Source: Dyadobacter fanqingshengii
Lineage (GTDB): Bacteria > Bacteroidota > Bacteroidia > Cytophagales > Spirosomataceae
Assembly: GCF_023822005.2 (NCBI RefSeq)
Contig: NZ_CP098806.1
Coordinates: 1,488,001 to 1,552,000 of the forward strand
Length of the DNA stretch: 64,000 bases
Direction of reading: 5' to 3'
Shown one piece after another: positions 53,397-61,948 of this stretch; positions within the stretch are counted from its first letter, which is position 1, and each line of letters begins with the position of its first letter. A program made the position numbers and the translations under genes. The notes beneath the pieces are model-generated. The model was given only the letters and a program-made list of their open reading frames with translations, searched no databases and was not told where the DNA came from.

Positions 53397-54136
53397 GCGG
53401 GTCACTTAAAATTTTTTTACTGTTACTGACGTTCTTTTGGCAGTTGCCCGCAGGCATCAGAACGCAAAGTTAAGATAGCAACAAAGAGAAGTTATAAAAA
53501 GTTGGAATTTCCGGAAGTGCGTATTTTTTTTCTCACAACCGAAATATTTCTGACCGAATCATGTTACAGTTAACGGTGAGTATGAGGCGTTTTCGGCCGT
53601 TTGATAAATAATGAATATCTTTTTTTGACAAATTCTTAAACTTTGTTTCCAACCATTTTTAAACTTGTTACGTCGTATAAAACAGAGCTTGAAACGAAGG
53701 AAGCCATATTTCGGCCATGAAAATAAAAACAACGGAATCAATGAATGATCTTGGAAAAAACATATCTTGCCTGCATCAAACTGAGAAAAATGCGTGTATA
53801 GATACACGAAATGACAATAATCACATTAACTATTTGCAAAATGCCGGGAAAAGCTAGTTGAAAAATCGCTTTTCTTATTCGCAGCTGCATACTATTCCCT
53901 CTTCGCCCAATTAAAATTCGGAAATGCAAACAAACTGGACCAAAGTCCTTTTAAGGTTTTTTGTGTTTCATAAAAACAGGACTGCATTCCATTGGTAAAA
54001 CGGGGCGTCCGCGCAAAAGCAGATCACTGGTTCAATAATTGAATATGGAGGTCGGTAAATCTGGAAAATGAAGATGTTAAATTAAATAGACAACTATCGG
54101 GTACACCATATACTCTACACTTAAATTGTAAGATTG
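53397..54136. other. Long AT-rich intergenic region
   Basis: About 740 nt between divergent genes without a convincing gene. A 46-codon open frame (53717-53857, plus strand; starts MKIKTTESMNDLGKN) has two cysteines and no known match; I give it little weight. A perfect palindrome TTCAAT-A-ATTGAA lies at 54031-54043, about 95 nt before the glycosyltransferase start, and could be a regulator site. No terminator or RNA structure stands out. Confidence 0.4.
53465..53472 (-). promoter_or_regulatory. Promoter -7 element for the DAC-domain gene
   Basis: On the minus strand TAACTTTG, a perfect TAnnTTTG, 68 nt before the ATG at 53396. The -33 position has no TTTG at the normal distance. Confidence 0.35.
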
Positions 54137-55120
54137 ATGAAAAGCATCTCGGTAGTAATTCCGAATTACAACGGAAGGCATTTATTCGAAAAATATTTCG
54201 AAAACAACTATAAGATTCTCAACGCACTAGAAACAAAGGTTCAGATCATTATTGTTGACGATGCTTCCAGTGACGATTCAGTAGCTTATCTGGAAGAACA
54301 TTACGGAAAAAATGTAACGATTATCCGCAAGGAAAAGAATTCCGGTTTTTCCCATACCTGTAACCTCGGCATTCAGAAAGCAACAAATGATCTTATTTTC
54401 CTGCTTAACACAGACGTTACGCTGGAAGAAGGGTATTTTGAAAAGCTCTATAAATATTTCGAGCTTGAAGATACATTCGGTGTGATGGGACGCATTATTG
54501 GTATGGAGGACGATAATATCCTCGATGCAGCGCGCTCTCCCAAGATCCTGGGAAGAAAAATAAAGCCGAGCAATTTCTTCTACCTGAAAGACTCCGACAC
54601 CCTTACGCCGACATTCTATCTCTCCGGAGCCATTGCATTGATGGACACCAGAAAGCTGAAAGCGATCAACGGTTTCAATGAAATGTTCAACCCCTACTAT
54701 GGCGAGGATCAGGAAATGTCGATCCGTGCGTGGAGACTGGGCTGGAAATGTTACTACGAGCACAATGCCGTTTGCCGTCACGAGGTTTCCGCCAGCACTA
54801 AAGGCCACAAAGACAACTATTCTGTAAAAAGGATCTATTTCAGGAACCGTTATTACATGCATCATCTGCATTTGCACGGCATCGACCTGAACCTGTATCA
54901 TTTGCAGGTAATATTGAGCGACGTGCTGCCCAGCATCATTACGCTCCAATTCTACAAAGCACAGGCCTATCTGGATTTCTTGCAGAATATGAACGAGCTT
55001 TCCGTGAAGAAAACGGCGTTCAAAACACAAATGAAAAACCATAAATCCAATATCGGCATCAACGATGTCATCGAGAACATCAAGATGATGCTGAAATATA
55101 AGCAGGTCGTAAAATTATAG
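54137..55120 (+). CDS. Family 2 glycosyltransferase
   Basis: 327 residues from ATG 54137. GT-A signatures: 'SISVVIPNYNGRHLFEKYF', 'IIIVDDASSDDSVAYLEEHY', 'DLIFLLNTDVTLEEGYFEKL' (the DxD-like NTD) and the late acceptor-site region 'NPYYGEDQEMSIRAWRLGWK'. It resembles rhamnosyl- or other dTDP-sugar transferases that build cell-surface polysaccharide (the GT2 group with a C-terminal RNRYYMHHLH helix). No membrane span. First gene of a rightward cluster with an MsbA-like exporter, a GT9-like protein and a DUF5672 protein. Confidence 0.92.
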   Translation: MKSISVVIPNYNGRHLFEKYFENNYKILNALETKVQIIIVDDASSDDSVAYLEEHYGKNVTIIRKEKNSGFSHTCNLGIQKATNDLIFLLNTDVTLEEGYFEKLYKYFELEDTFGVMGRIIGMEDDNILDAARSPKILGRKIKPSNFFYLKDSDTLTPTFYLSGAIALMDTRKLKAINGFNEMFNPYYGEDQEMSIRAWRLGWKCYYEHNAVCRHEVSASTKGHKDNYSVKRIYFRNRYYMHHLHLHGIDLNLYHLQVILSDVLPSIITLQFYKAQAYLDFLQNMNELSVKKTAFKTQMKNHKSNIGINDVIENIKMMLKYKQVVKL

Positions 55121-55132
55121 TTATTGTCTGCG

Positions 55133-55188
55133 ATTTAACGCGATATGCATTAATTTGCACCCTCAACCGGAAATTTCACAATTTCCGG
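55133..55188 (+). promoter_or_regulatory. Candidate promoter and leader hairpin before the ABC exporter gene
   Basis: A TTAATTTG (about 55149-55157), close to TAnnTTTG, follows a TTG after about 23 nt. Downstream CCGGAAATT (55167-55175), loop TCAC, and AATTTCCGG (55180-55188) form a perfect 9-bp hairpin followed by only a short T-stretch. It could be a weak terminator of the glycosyltransferase gene or a leader element of the exporter gene. Confidence 0.35.
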
Positions 55189-55232
55189 CTGTTTTACTTT
55201 CAGGCGTATGCTAAATATGCCATTTCCATCTA

Positions 55233-57053
55233 ATGAAAACATACTTCCGATTATTATCATTTGCCCAGCCCATTTCCCGATTTGCAGTCCCCTATATTAT
55301 TTTCACAGTCCTGGGGGTCATTTTCAACACACTTAATTTAGCCCTGCTTGCTCCTTTGATGAGCACCCTGTTCAACAACAATAAGGATGGGGCCGAAGTA
55401 ATTCAAAAACCTGACAACTGGGACGTAACCGGTCTCCTCAACTATTACGCGCAGCAAGCGAACGACACATACGGGCCGCACGGCGCTTTGCAGATTGTCT
55501 GTGGTGTAATAGTAACGTCTATTCTGCTTTCCAACATTTTCAAATATTTCTCGCAGCGGGTCATGGAAAATCTCCGGATCCATACATTGCTGAACCTGCG
55601 TAAAACGGTTTTTAACAATGTAATGAACCTGCATACGGGCTATTTCAGCAACCAGCGCAAAGGGGATATTATTTCTAAGATCGCTTCCGATGTGCAGGTT
55701 GTGCAGTTTTCGGTGACGGGAACATTGCAGGTCGTGTTTAAAGAACCGTTGCAGTTGCTTGCTTACGTTTTCATGCTTTTTGCCACGTCTGCTAAACTCA
55801 CATTTTTCGCCATTTTAGTTATTCCAATTTCCGCGTTCATTATTTCCAAGATTGTAAAAAGACTGAAAGAGCAAGCCACCATGGCACAGCATCTTTTTGG
55901 TTTAATGATCAGTTATCTGGATGAGGCGCTTTCAGGAATCAAAATCATCAAAGCCTTCAATGCTACGGAAGACATTAAGGAGAAATTTCATCAGGAAAAT
56001 ATCCGTTATTCCGAGCTGGGACGAAAAATGGCACGTCGCCAGCAGTTGAGCGGGCCCGTTTCTGAATTCCTGGGGGTAACCATGGTGGCGATTATCGTGC
56101 TTTATGGCGGTTCTCTGATTTTGGATAACCAATCTGACCTGAGCGTTTCGAAATTTGTAGCTTACATTGCATTGTTCTCGCAGGTAATGCGCCCAGCCAA
56201 AGCATTAACGGATTCATTCAGCACAATTCATGCGGGCATCGCAGCCGGTGAAAGAGTTCTGGATCTGGTTGACGAAAAACCTGAAATCCAGGACGCACCG
56301 GACGCAGTTGACCTGAAAGAATTCAATCATTCGCTGAAACTGCAGAACGTTTCCTTCGCCTATCAGGCAAGGCCGGTCCTCAAATCCATTAATATCACGA
56401 TTCCAAAAGGCAAAACCGTTGCGTTGGTAGGGCCATCCGGCGGTGGCAAGTCCACATTGATGGACCTGCTCCCCCGCTTCATCGACGCGCAGGAAGGGAG
56501 CGTTTCCATTGACGACCTGAACGTGAAGCAGGTGAAAATGGAATCATTGTGGTCGTTGTTCGGGGTAGTAAACCAGGAATCAATGCTTTTCAATGACACG
56601 ATCTATAATAACATTGCTTTTGGCAACCATACTGCCACACCCGAACAAGTGGAAGCAGCAGCACGTGTTGCCAATGCCCACGACTTCATTATCAATACGG
56701 AAAAAGGTTATGACAGCAACATTGGAGATCGCGGGATGAAATTGTCAGGTGGACAAAAACAGCGTATATGCATTGCAAGGGCCGTTTTGAAGAACCCGCC
56801 GATCATGCTGCTGGATGAAGCCACTTCTGCATTGGACACAGAATCGGAAAAATTGGTGCAGGAAGCATTGAACAACCTGATGCAGAACAGGACTTCCCTC
56901 GTGATCGCACACAGGCTGAGCACCATCCAAAAAGCAGATTCCATCGTCGTGCTGGAAGATGGTCAAATTGTAGAGCAAGGCAATCACTCAGAGCTCATCG
57001 CACGTGACGGGCTGTACAAGCGACTGATTGACATGCAAACCTTCAACGATTAG
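55233..57053 (+). CDS. MsbA-like ABC exporter, permease fused to ATPase
   Basis: 606 residues: six membrane helices (about 1-330) followed by a nucleotide-binding domain with Walker A GPSGGGKST, the ABC signature LSGGQKQRICIARA, Walker B 'PIMLLDEATSALD' and the His-loop 'LVIAHRLST'. The type is that of lipid A-core flippase MsbA and of exporters for glycolipids, and it works as a homodimer. In this neighbourhood, between a GT2 gene and GT9-like and DUF5672 genes (16 nt to the next), it probably exports a lipid-linked glycan or LPS part. The substrate is inferred only from context. Confidence 0.93.
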   Translation: MKTYFRLLSFAQPISRFAVPYIIFTVLGVIFNTLNLALLAPLMSTLFNNNKDGAEVIQKPDNWDVTGLLNYYAQQANDTYGPHGALQIVCGVIVTSILLSNIFKYFSQRVMENLRIHTLLNLRKTVFNNVMNLHTGYFSNQRKGDIISKIASDVQVVQFSVTGTLQVVFKEPLQLLAYVFMLFATSAKLTFFAILVIPISAFIISKIVKRLKEQATMAQHLFGLMISYLDEALSGIKIIKAFNATEDIKEKFHQENIRYSELGRKMARRQQLSGPVSEFLGVTMVAIIVLYGGSLILDNQSDLSVSKFVAYIALFSQVMRPAKALTDSFSTIHAGIAAGERVLDLVDEKPEIQDAPDAVDLKEFNHSLKLQNVSFAYQARPVLKSINITIPKGKTVALVGPSGGGKSTLMDLLPRFIDAQEGSVSIDDLNVKQVKMESLWSLFGVVNQESMLFNDTIYNNIAFGNHTATPEQVEAAARVANAHDFIINTEKGYDSNIGDRGMKLSGGQKQRICIARAVLKNPPIMLLDEATSALDTESEKLVQEALNNLMQNRTSLVIAHRLSTIQKADSIVVLEDGQIVEQGNHSELIARDGLYKRLIDMQTFND

Positions 57054-57069
57054 TTTAATTAAAGTTCTT

Positions 57070-58017
57070 ATGTTCAAAAAGAGAAATCTGGTTTCAAGAC
57101 TCTGGCTTAAACACACTGACAAGATTCGTTACAAGCAGTATAAGTGGGAGTTAAAAAATCAGAAACAACTTGCTTTTGCCAATTTCATCAATGACGCCGA
57201 CAAGCTTACTAGTCCGGCGAAGATAAAAGAATACGCCATTGAAAAAGGGTGCATCCGCCTGAGCCATAGCGGGAATGCGGGTGACATTATTTACGCTTTA
57301 CCAACCATTGAAGCTATGCGCCGGATGACCAACGCGCGCATTGAATTGTATTTACGGCTCGGCCAGCCACTGATCCTTTCCGGTTACAACACGCATCCTT
57401 TGGGAAATGTAATGTTAAACGAGAGGATGGCCGAAATGCTGATCACGCTTCTGGCGCCGCAGCCTTACATTGATTTCGTAGGCGTACACACGGATCAGCT
57501 TATTGACATTGACCTCGATTATTTCCGTGCTGGCGGAATTCCCCTGGACAAAGGCAACATTGCACGCTGGTGTAGCTATCTGACGGGCGTAAACCCGACG
57601 CTTTACAAATCCTGGCTCACAGTCGAACCCGATCCTGCTTACGCAGACACGATCGTGATGGCAAGAAGCGAGCGTTACCGGAATTACACGATCAACTACA
57701 AGTTTCTTAATAAATATCCTAACATTGTCTTTATAGGCGTTGAAAGCGAGTATAATGACATTAAAAAGATAATTCCCGGTATTAAGTGGGTTCAGGTTGA
57801 AGACTTTCTGCAAATGGCGCGGATCATTAAGGGAGCAAAATTCTTCATTGGCAACCAGTCGTTTCCTTTTTCAATTGCCGAAGGTTTGAAGGTTCCGCGT
57901 ATTCTGGAAACTTCGTTTGATGTGATCAATGTGGTGCCGGAAGGCGAAGATGGTTTCGATTTTTTCTTTCAGGAACACCTCGAATCACTTGTAGATACGC
58001 TTAATAACCGAAAATAA
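57070..58017 (+). CDS. GT9/heptosyltransferase-like protein
   Basis: 315 residues from ATG 57070. The N-terminal nucleotide-binding-like loop is 'RLSHSGNAGDIIYALPTIEA', which resembles the start of ADP-heptose:LPS heptosyltransferases (GDxxxALP), and the C-terminal half has 'KFFIGNQSFPFSIAEGLKVP', as at the donor site of family 9. The middle is divergent, so it may transfer a different sugar. It lies between the exporter gene (16 nt) and the DUF5672 gene (39 nt), so a role in assembly of the same LPS-type glycan is likely. Confidence 0.8.
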   Translation: MFKKRNLVSRLWLKHTDKIRYKQYKWELKNQKQLAFANFINDADKLTSPAKIKEYAIEKGCIRLSHSGNAGDIIYALPTIEAMRRMTNARIELYLRLGQPLILSGYNTHPLGNVMLNERMAEMLITLLAPQPYIDFVGVHTDQLIDIDLDYFRAGGIPLDKGNIARWCSYLTGVNPTLYKSWLTVEPDPAYADTIVMARSERYRNYTINYKFLNKYPNIVFIGVESEYNDIKKIIPGIKWVQVEDFLQMARIIKGAKFFIGNQSFPFSIAEGLKVPRILETSFDVINVVPEGEDGFDFFFQEHLESLVDTLNNRK

Positions 58018-58056
58018 GAACGGTTCAGATTCCTTACACCCCGAAATTCGTTCCAG

Positions 58057-58881
58057 ATGAGTAGCACCCAAAAAGTTGCTGTTGTCATTCCCGTTTACAA
58101 AACGCAGCTTTCAGACTACGAGAAAATTTCCATTCAGCAATGCAGGAAAGTGTTGTTCAACCACCCGATTATTGCGCTGAAACCGGAAACACTTGATCTG
58201 GATGAATTGGGAAGCGATAACATTTTTACCGGGTCTGTTAGTTTTGATCCTGCTTTTTTTGAGAATGTCCAGGGTTACAACAAGCTCATGCTCAGCCCCG
58301 ATTTCTACAAGCAATTTCTTGGTTATGAGTATATTCTGATTTACCAATTGGATGCTTTTGTATTCAAAGACGAGCTTCTGAAATGGTGTAACAGCGGTTA
58401 CGATTATATTGGGGCACCCTGGCCGAAGCGCCTGGAAGAGCCGGACATCGTGAAAGCATTCAAAACCCGCGCGATCACATTGTATCACATTTGGAAAAAC
58501 ACTTTTGAAGACGGATTGCCCATTCAGCGGCAATTTGATAATGTGGTGGGTAATGGTGGATTTTCACTCAGGCGGGTCAAAAAACTTTACAATCTGGCCA
58601 CCAGCATGCAGGATAAGGTGAGCGAATATCATCAGCGGCACGAGCACCACTTTCACGAAGACGTATTTTGGAGCATTGAAGTAAATAGAAAATGGCATCG
58701 TTTAAGCATTCCGTCCTTCAAAACTGCTTATAAATTCTCCATAGAAAACAACCCGGAGCGCGGCGTACGCTTCAACAAAGGACTCCCCTTCGGCTGCCAC
58801 GCCTGGGACGCTCCGGATAATCTGAAATACTGGAAGCCGATTTTGGAAGATTTGGGCTATGAAATAATTTTGAATGAGTGA
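58057..58881 (+). CDS. DUF5672 protein, GT-A-like, in the glycan cluster
   Basis: 274 residues. The DUF5672 pattern is visible: 'KVAVVIPVYKTQLSDYEKIS' at the start, 'YEYILIYQLDAFVFKDELLK' (DxD-like), 'SGYDYIGAPWPKR', 'VVGNGGFSLRRVKKL' and 'HEDVFWSIE'. The family is found in polysaccharide clusters and has a GT-A-like layout, so it is probably a glycosyltransferase, although no member's reaction is known to me. Its last codons (EIILNE) are part of an inverted repeat shared with the convergent gene. Confidence 0.85.
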   Translation: MSSTQKVAVVIPVYKTQLSDYEKISIQQCRKVLFNHPIIALKPETLDLDELGSDNIFTGSVSFDPAFFENVQGYNKLMLSPDFYKQFLGYEYILIYQLDAFVFKDELLKWCNSGYDYIGAPWPKRLEEPDIVKAFKTRAITLYHIWKNTFEDGLPIQRQFDNVVGNGGFSLRRVKKLYNLATSMQDKVSEYHQRHEHHFHEDVFWSIEVNRKWHRLSIPSFKTAYKFSIENNPERGVRFNKGLPFGCHAWDAPDNLKYWKPILEDLGYEIILNE

Positions 58882-58953
58882 ATGACTGAATAATTTCTCA
58901 CATTCACTCATTCACACATTCACTCATTCACACATTCACTCATTCAAAATTAT
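58864..58953. repeat. Three tandem 16-bp repeats within a 21-bp inverted repeat
   Basis: CACATTCACTCATTCA occurs three times without interruption or mismatch at 58899-58914, 58915-58930 and 58931-58946. The 21 bases at 58864-58884 are the exact reverse complement of 58933-58953, so the block also folds as a large hairpin. The arms include the last codons and stop of the DUF5672 gene on one side and of the convergent glycosyltransferase-like gene on the other. The tandem part may vary in copy number; the hairpin may act as a two-way transcription end, although it has no long T-run. Confidence 0.9.
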
Positions 58954-59839
58954 CAGCCTTCCCCCAAACCCTCCAAAGGTCCACAAACATCTTATACCAC
59001 TTCAAACCCTTAAAAATCCTGGATTTCCTGGCGTGCCAGCAGATCTGCATGAGCTCATGATAGGTTTTGCCTTTGTCCAGCTGCTTTTCAAAGTACATTC
59101 TGAAAGCCCTTCGTTCATATCTGAGCAGCGTTTTTTCATCCAGCCCATCTGCATTAACGGGTAATACGGCACTCCATTTCTTGTGGACTTTGAGGATCTC
59201 GTCCTCCCAGTTATGGCTGAAATTTCCTTCTGAAAAATGGCTCAAAAGCACTTCATATGTCACAGCCACATCATATTGCCTTCCTACCGCGAGTGAAAAA
59301 TCAATGTCGTATGCGTGGAAATGTTTCAGGAGATCTTGATCAAAAGAGTTCGCAAGCGCGATTTTCTTTTTCGTAGCCATCCAGCAACCGTCGATGCTCG
59401 CCACTTTCGTTAGTTTTTCATTTTTTGCATTGCGGTAATCCAGAAATGCTTCCCTACCCGAGTATTTAAACCCCTGGATCAAATTGCAATAAAACCCGCC
59501 ATTGACTTCCAGATCCGCGTTATACCAGCTCGACGGGACCACCGATTTGTATCCGCCACCCGCGATGCCCATGAGTCCCAAGTTTGGATGAGCGGCAAAT
59601 ACTTCCAGAACCTTTGCTCCCCAGTGCTCCGTTTTCATTTCGATATCCTCATGCATAAATACCAAATTGTCGAATTTGGCTCTTTCGGCACCCTGATTAT
59701 ACAGTTCACAGATTCCTTTTTCCGCATTCCCATTATCAAAAGCGATAATCTCGTAAGCAACACCAATGGTTTGATCAATATTCTCTCTGACCGATTGCAG
59801 TTCTTCGGAATTGGCTGAACAAATGATTACAGATATCAT
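58940..59839 (-). CDS. Glycosyltransferase-like protein (PF13712 type)
   Basis: 299 residues from ATG 59839 (MISVIICSANSEELQSVREN); an upstream in-frame Met at 59926 would put the promoter element inside the gene. The GT2-like fold is visible: 'YEIIAFDNGNAEKGICELYN', 'LVFMHEDIEMKTEHWGAKVL', 'GLMGIAGGGYKSVVPSSWYN', 'SIDGCWMATKKKIALANSFD' and 'HFHAYDIDFSLAVGRQYDVA'. These resemble the 'glycosyltransferase like family' PF13712. It is oriented against the rest of the cluster and ends in a shared inverted repeat. Acceptor and donor unknown. Confidence 0.85.
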   Translation of the reverse strand: MISVIICSANSEELQSVRENIDQTIGVAYEIIAFDNGNAEKGICELYNQGAERAKFDNLVFMHEDIEMKTEHWGAKVLEVFAAHPNLGLMGIAGGGYKSVVPSSWYNADLEVNGGFYCNLIQGFKYSGREAFLDYRNAKNEKLTKVASIDGCWMATKKKIALANSFDQDLLKHFHAYDIDFSLAVGRQYDVAVTYEVLLSHFSEGNFSHNWEDEILKVHKKWSAVLPVNADGLDEKTLLRYERRAFRMYFEKQLDKGKTYHELMQICWHARKSRIFKGLKWYKMFVDLWRVWGKADNFE

Positions 59840-59896
59840 TATTTGGGGGTAAATGCGGCTTAAAATACTCGCTGCCAAACATAGAGCAGATATGCG

Positions 59897-59904
59897 CAAA
59901 GGTA
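59897..59904 (-). promoter_or_regulatory. Promoter -7 element of the glycosyltransferase-like gene
   Basis: On the minus strand TACCTTTG, a perfect TAnnTTTG, 57 nt before the ATG at 59839. Confidence 0.4.
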
Positions 59905-59969
59905 GGGCTTTAAGTAGAAAGTGCACCCCGGTGGCATTTTAAAGGGGTTACAAACTTTTCCCGATTTCA

Positions 59970-61925
59970 ATGAAACGCATTGCACTTTTTCTTTTCCTGC
60001 TGCTGAACACATCGGTTTTTGCGCAGGTAAAGCTCGCCCGGCTATTTTCCGATCATGTTGTTTTGCAAAGACAAAAACCCATTCCGGTTTGGGGTTGGGC
60101 AAAGGCAGGTGAAAAAGTGAAAGTAACCCTCGCTCAGCAAACTGTGCAAACCAAAGCGGACGCATCCGGGAAGTGGATCGTCAAATTCAATCCGATGGAA
60201 GCCGGCGGGCCGCACACTTTAAATGTGTCGGCCAAATCGGGACAAGCGTCTGTAAATGACATTCTGATCGGGGAAGTATGGCTTTGCTCGGGACAGTCTA
60301 ATATGGAGTGGAGCGTGGCTTCTGCGAAGGACTTTGAAATTGAAAAACAGAATGCGAATTTTCCCCAGATCCGTCATTTTAAGGTTGAGCACAATGTTAC
60401 CCTGCAACCGGAAATGGATCTGACGGCCGGTGAATGGAAAATCGCATCGTCGGAAACGGTGGGCGGATTTTCGGCTGTGGGATTCTTCTTCGCCCGCGAA
60501 TTGTATCAAAAATTAAACATTCCGATTGGCCTGTTGCATTCTTCATGGGGCGGCTCGCAAGTGGAAGGCTGGATTAGCAAGGAAGGAATGCTAAGCGACG
60601 ATGAATTGAAAAGTTATGCGCAAAACCTGCCTAAAACCTGGCAGGAAGCGGATATTGTGATGGATGCCAAGCTCAGAAAAGCGCTTTTCAAAAGTGATTC
60701 CTACACGCCGACGCCCGAGGACGAAAAAAAATACGTGAGTGGGAACGCCGATTTTTCAACCTGGCTGAAAACAGCAGATCCCGTTGGGCAATGGGATTGG
60801 AAGGGCCTGATGGGCTATCGCGGTAAAGGTTATATGGCCAAAGAAGTGGCAATTCCTGCCGATCTGATCGGGAAAGAAACCATTTTATCGCTGGCAGAAA
60901 ACGACAGTCCGAATAAAATATACATTAATGGCAAGCTGATCGGCGAAACCGCTGCAAAAGGCGTTCGCAAAGTAAAAATCCCCGCAAACTCCTGGAAACA
61001 AGGTAAAAATCAACTCGTAATCGATCATGGAAACATGGTCGCCACGCCCTGGTTCGGCCCGGGAATGATGGGTAATGCGGGTAACATTTATGTTGAGGAT
61101 GGCGCGGCGAAGATCAGTCTGGCCAAAGACTGGTTGCTTATGCCCTCCTTTGCCGAAAAGCACGAGTACGCACACCTGATGAACAATGTGGGGACGAGCA
61201 TTTACAACGCTATGATCGTACCGCTGCTGCCCTTCGCGATACGTGGTTCACTTTGGTATCAGGGCGAGGCGAACACAGGAAGGGCCTACCAATATCGCAA
61301 ATCGTTCCCGCTGTTGATCAATGACTGGCGCAGGCTTTGGAATGATGAATTCTCTTTTTACTGGGTGCAGCTTTCGAGTTATGGAAAGGATGAAAGTAGC
61401 AATAAAGGAAGCAACTGGGCTGAGTTACGCGAGGCGCAGAATATGACATTAAGCCTTCCTAAAACCGGTATGGCCGTTACAACCGACGTGGGAAATCCGG
61501 ACAACATTCACCCGACCAACAAACAGGACGTTGCCCACAGGCTGGCCACTCAGGCTTTAAAAAACGATTACGGCCAAAACATCCCCTATTCTTCCCCGCT
61601 TTATAATAAAGTGCAATTCTCTGATGGAAAAGCAATTGTCTCATTCAAACACGCTGAAAATGGCTTGACTGTAAAAGATCGCTATGGCTATCTCAAAGGC
61701 TTCGAAATAGCTGGCGAGGACAAAGTTTTTTATTATGCCAAAGCGGAGATCAAGGGAAATACGGTCGAGGTTTCGCATCCCAAAGTAACCAAACCGGCCT
61801 CTGTGCGCTACGCCTGGTCGGATGCGCCGGAAGAAGCCAACTTATTCAGCACGGACGGTTTTCCAGCCAGCAGTTTCAGGACAGACGACTGGCCAGGGAT
61901 TTCCATCAAAGGCAAATTTCAATAA
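59970..61925 (+). CDS. Sialate O-acetylesterase-like secreted esterase
   Basis: 651 residues. Signal peptide MKRIALFLFLLLNTSVFAQ. It is a SGNH-type carbohydrate esterase: 'ARLFSDHVVLQRQKPIPVWG' at the start, the nucleophile Ser in 'GEVWLCSGQSNMEWSVASAK', 'PIGLLHSSWGGSQVEGWIS', and later 'WYQGEANTGRAYQYRKSFPL' and 'DVGNPDNIHPTNKQDVAHRL' with the Asp-His pair. A galactose-binding-like beta insert lies about residues 265-385. It removes acetyl groups from sialic acid or other sugars on complex glycans in the periplasm or outside. It is followed after 23 nt by the PQQ-dehydrogenase gene. Confidence 0.93.
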   Translation: MKRIALFLFLLLNTSVFAQVKLARLFSDHVVLQRQKPIPVWGWAKAGEKVKVTLAQQTVQTKADASGKWIVKFNPMEAGGPHTLNVSAKSGQASVNDILIGEVWLCSGQSNMEWSVASAKDFEIEKQNANFPQIRHFKVEHNVTLQPEMDLTAGEWKIASSETVGGFSAVGFFFARELYQKLNIPIGLLHSSWGGSQVEGWISKEGMLSDDELKSYAQNLPKTWQEADIVMDAKLRKALFKSDSYTPTPEDEKKYVSGNADFSTWLKTADPVGQWDWKGLMGYRGKGYMAKEVAIPADLIGKETILSLAENDSPNKIYINGKLIGETAAKGVRKVKIPANSWKQGKNQLVIDHGNMVATPWFGPGMMGNAGNIYVEDGAAKISLAKDWLLMPSFAEKHEYAHLMNNVGTSIYNAMIVPLLPFAIRGSLWYQGEANTGRAYQYRKSFPLLINDWRRLWNDEFSFYWVQLSSYGKDESSNKGSNWAELREAQNMTLSLPKTGMAVTTDVGNPDNIHPTNKQDVAHRLATQALKNDYGQNIPYSSPLYNKVQFSDGKAIVSFKHAENGLTVKDRYGYLKGFEIAGEDKVFYYAKAEIKGNTVEVSHPKVTKPASVRYAWSDAPEEANLFSTDGFPASSFRTDDWPGISIKGKFQ

Positions 61926-61948
61926 TCAGCATTCACTGATCCCTTCAT

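Noticed and set aside
53559..53807. 82-codon minus-strand frame in the long intergenic region
   Set aside because: Phe/Ile/Lys-rich composition typical of AT-rich non-coding DNA; no promoter, motif or signal.
54278..55042. 254-codon open frame antisense to the first glycosyltransferase of the cluster
   Set aside because: The GT2 motifs on the plus strand are unambiguous; the antisense product has no recognisable motif.
58899..58946. CRISPR-like tandem repeats
   Set aside because: The 16-bp units follow each other directly with no spacers and no cas genes are near, so this is a simple tandem repeat.
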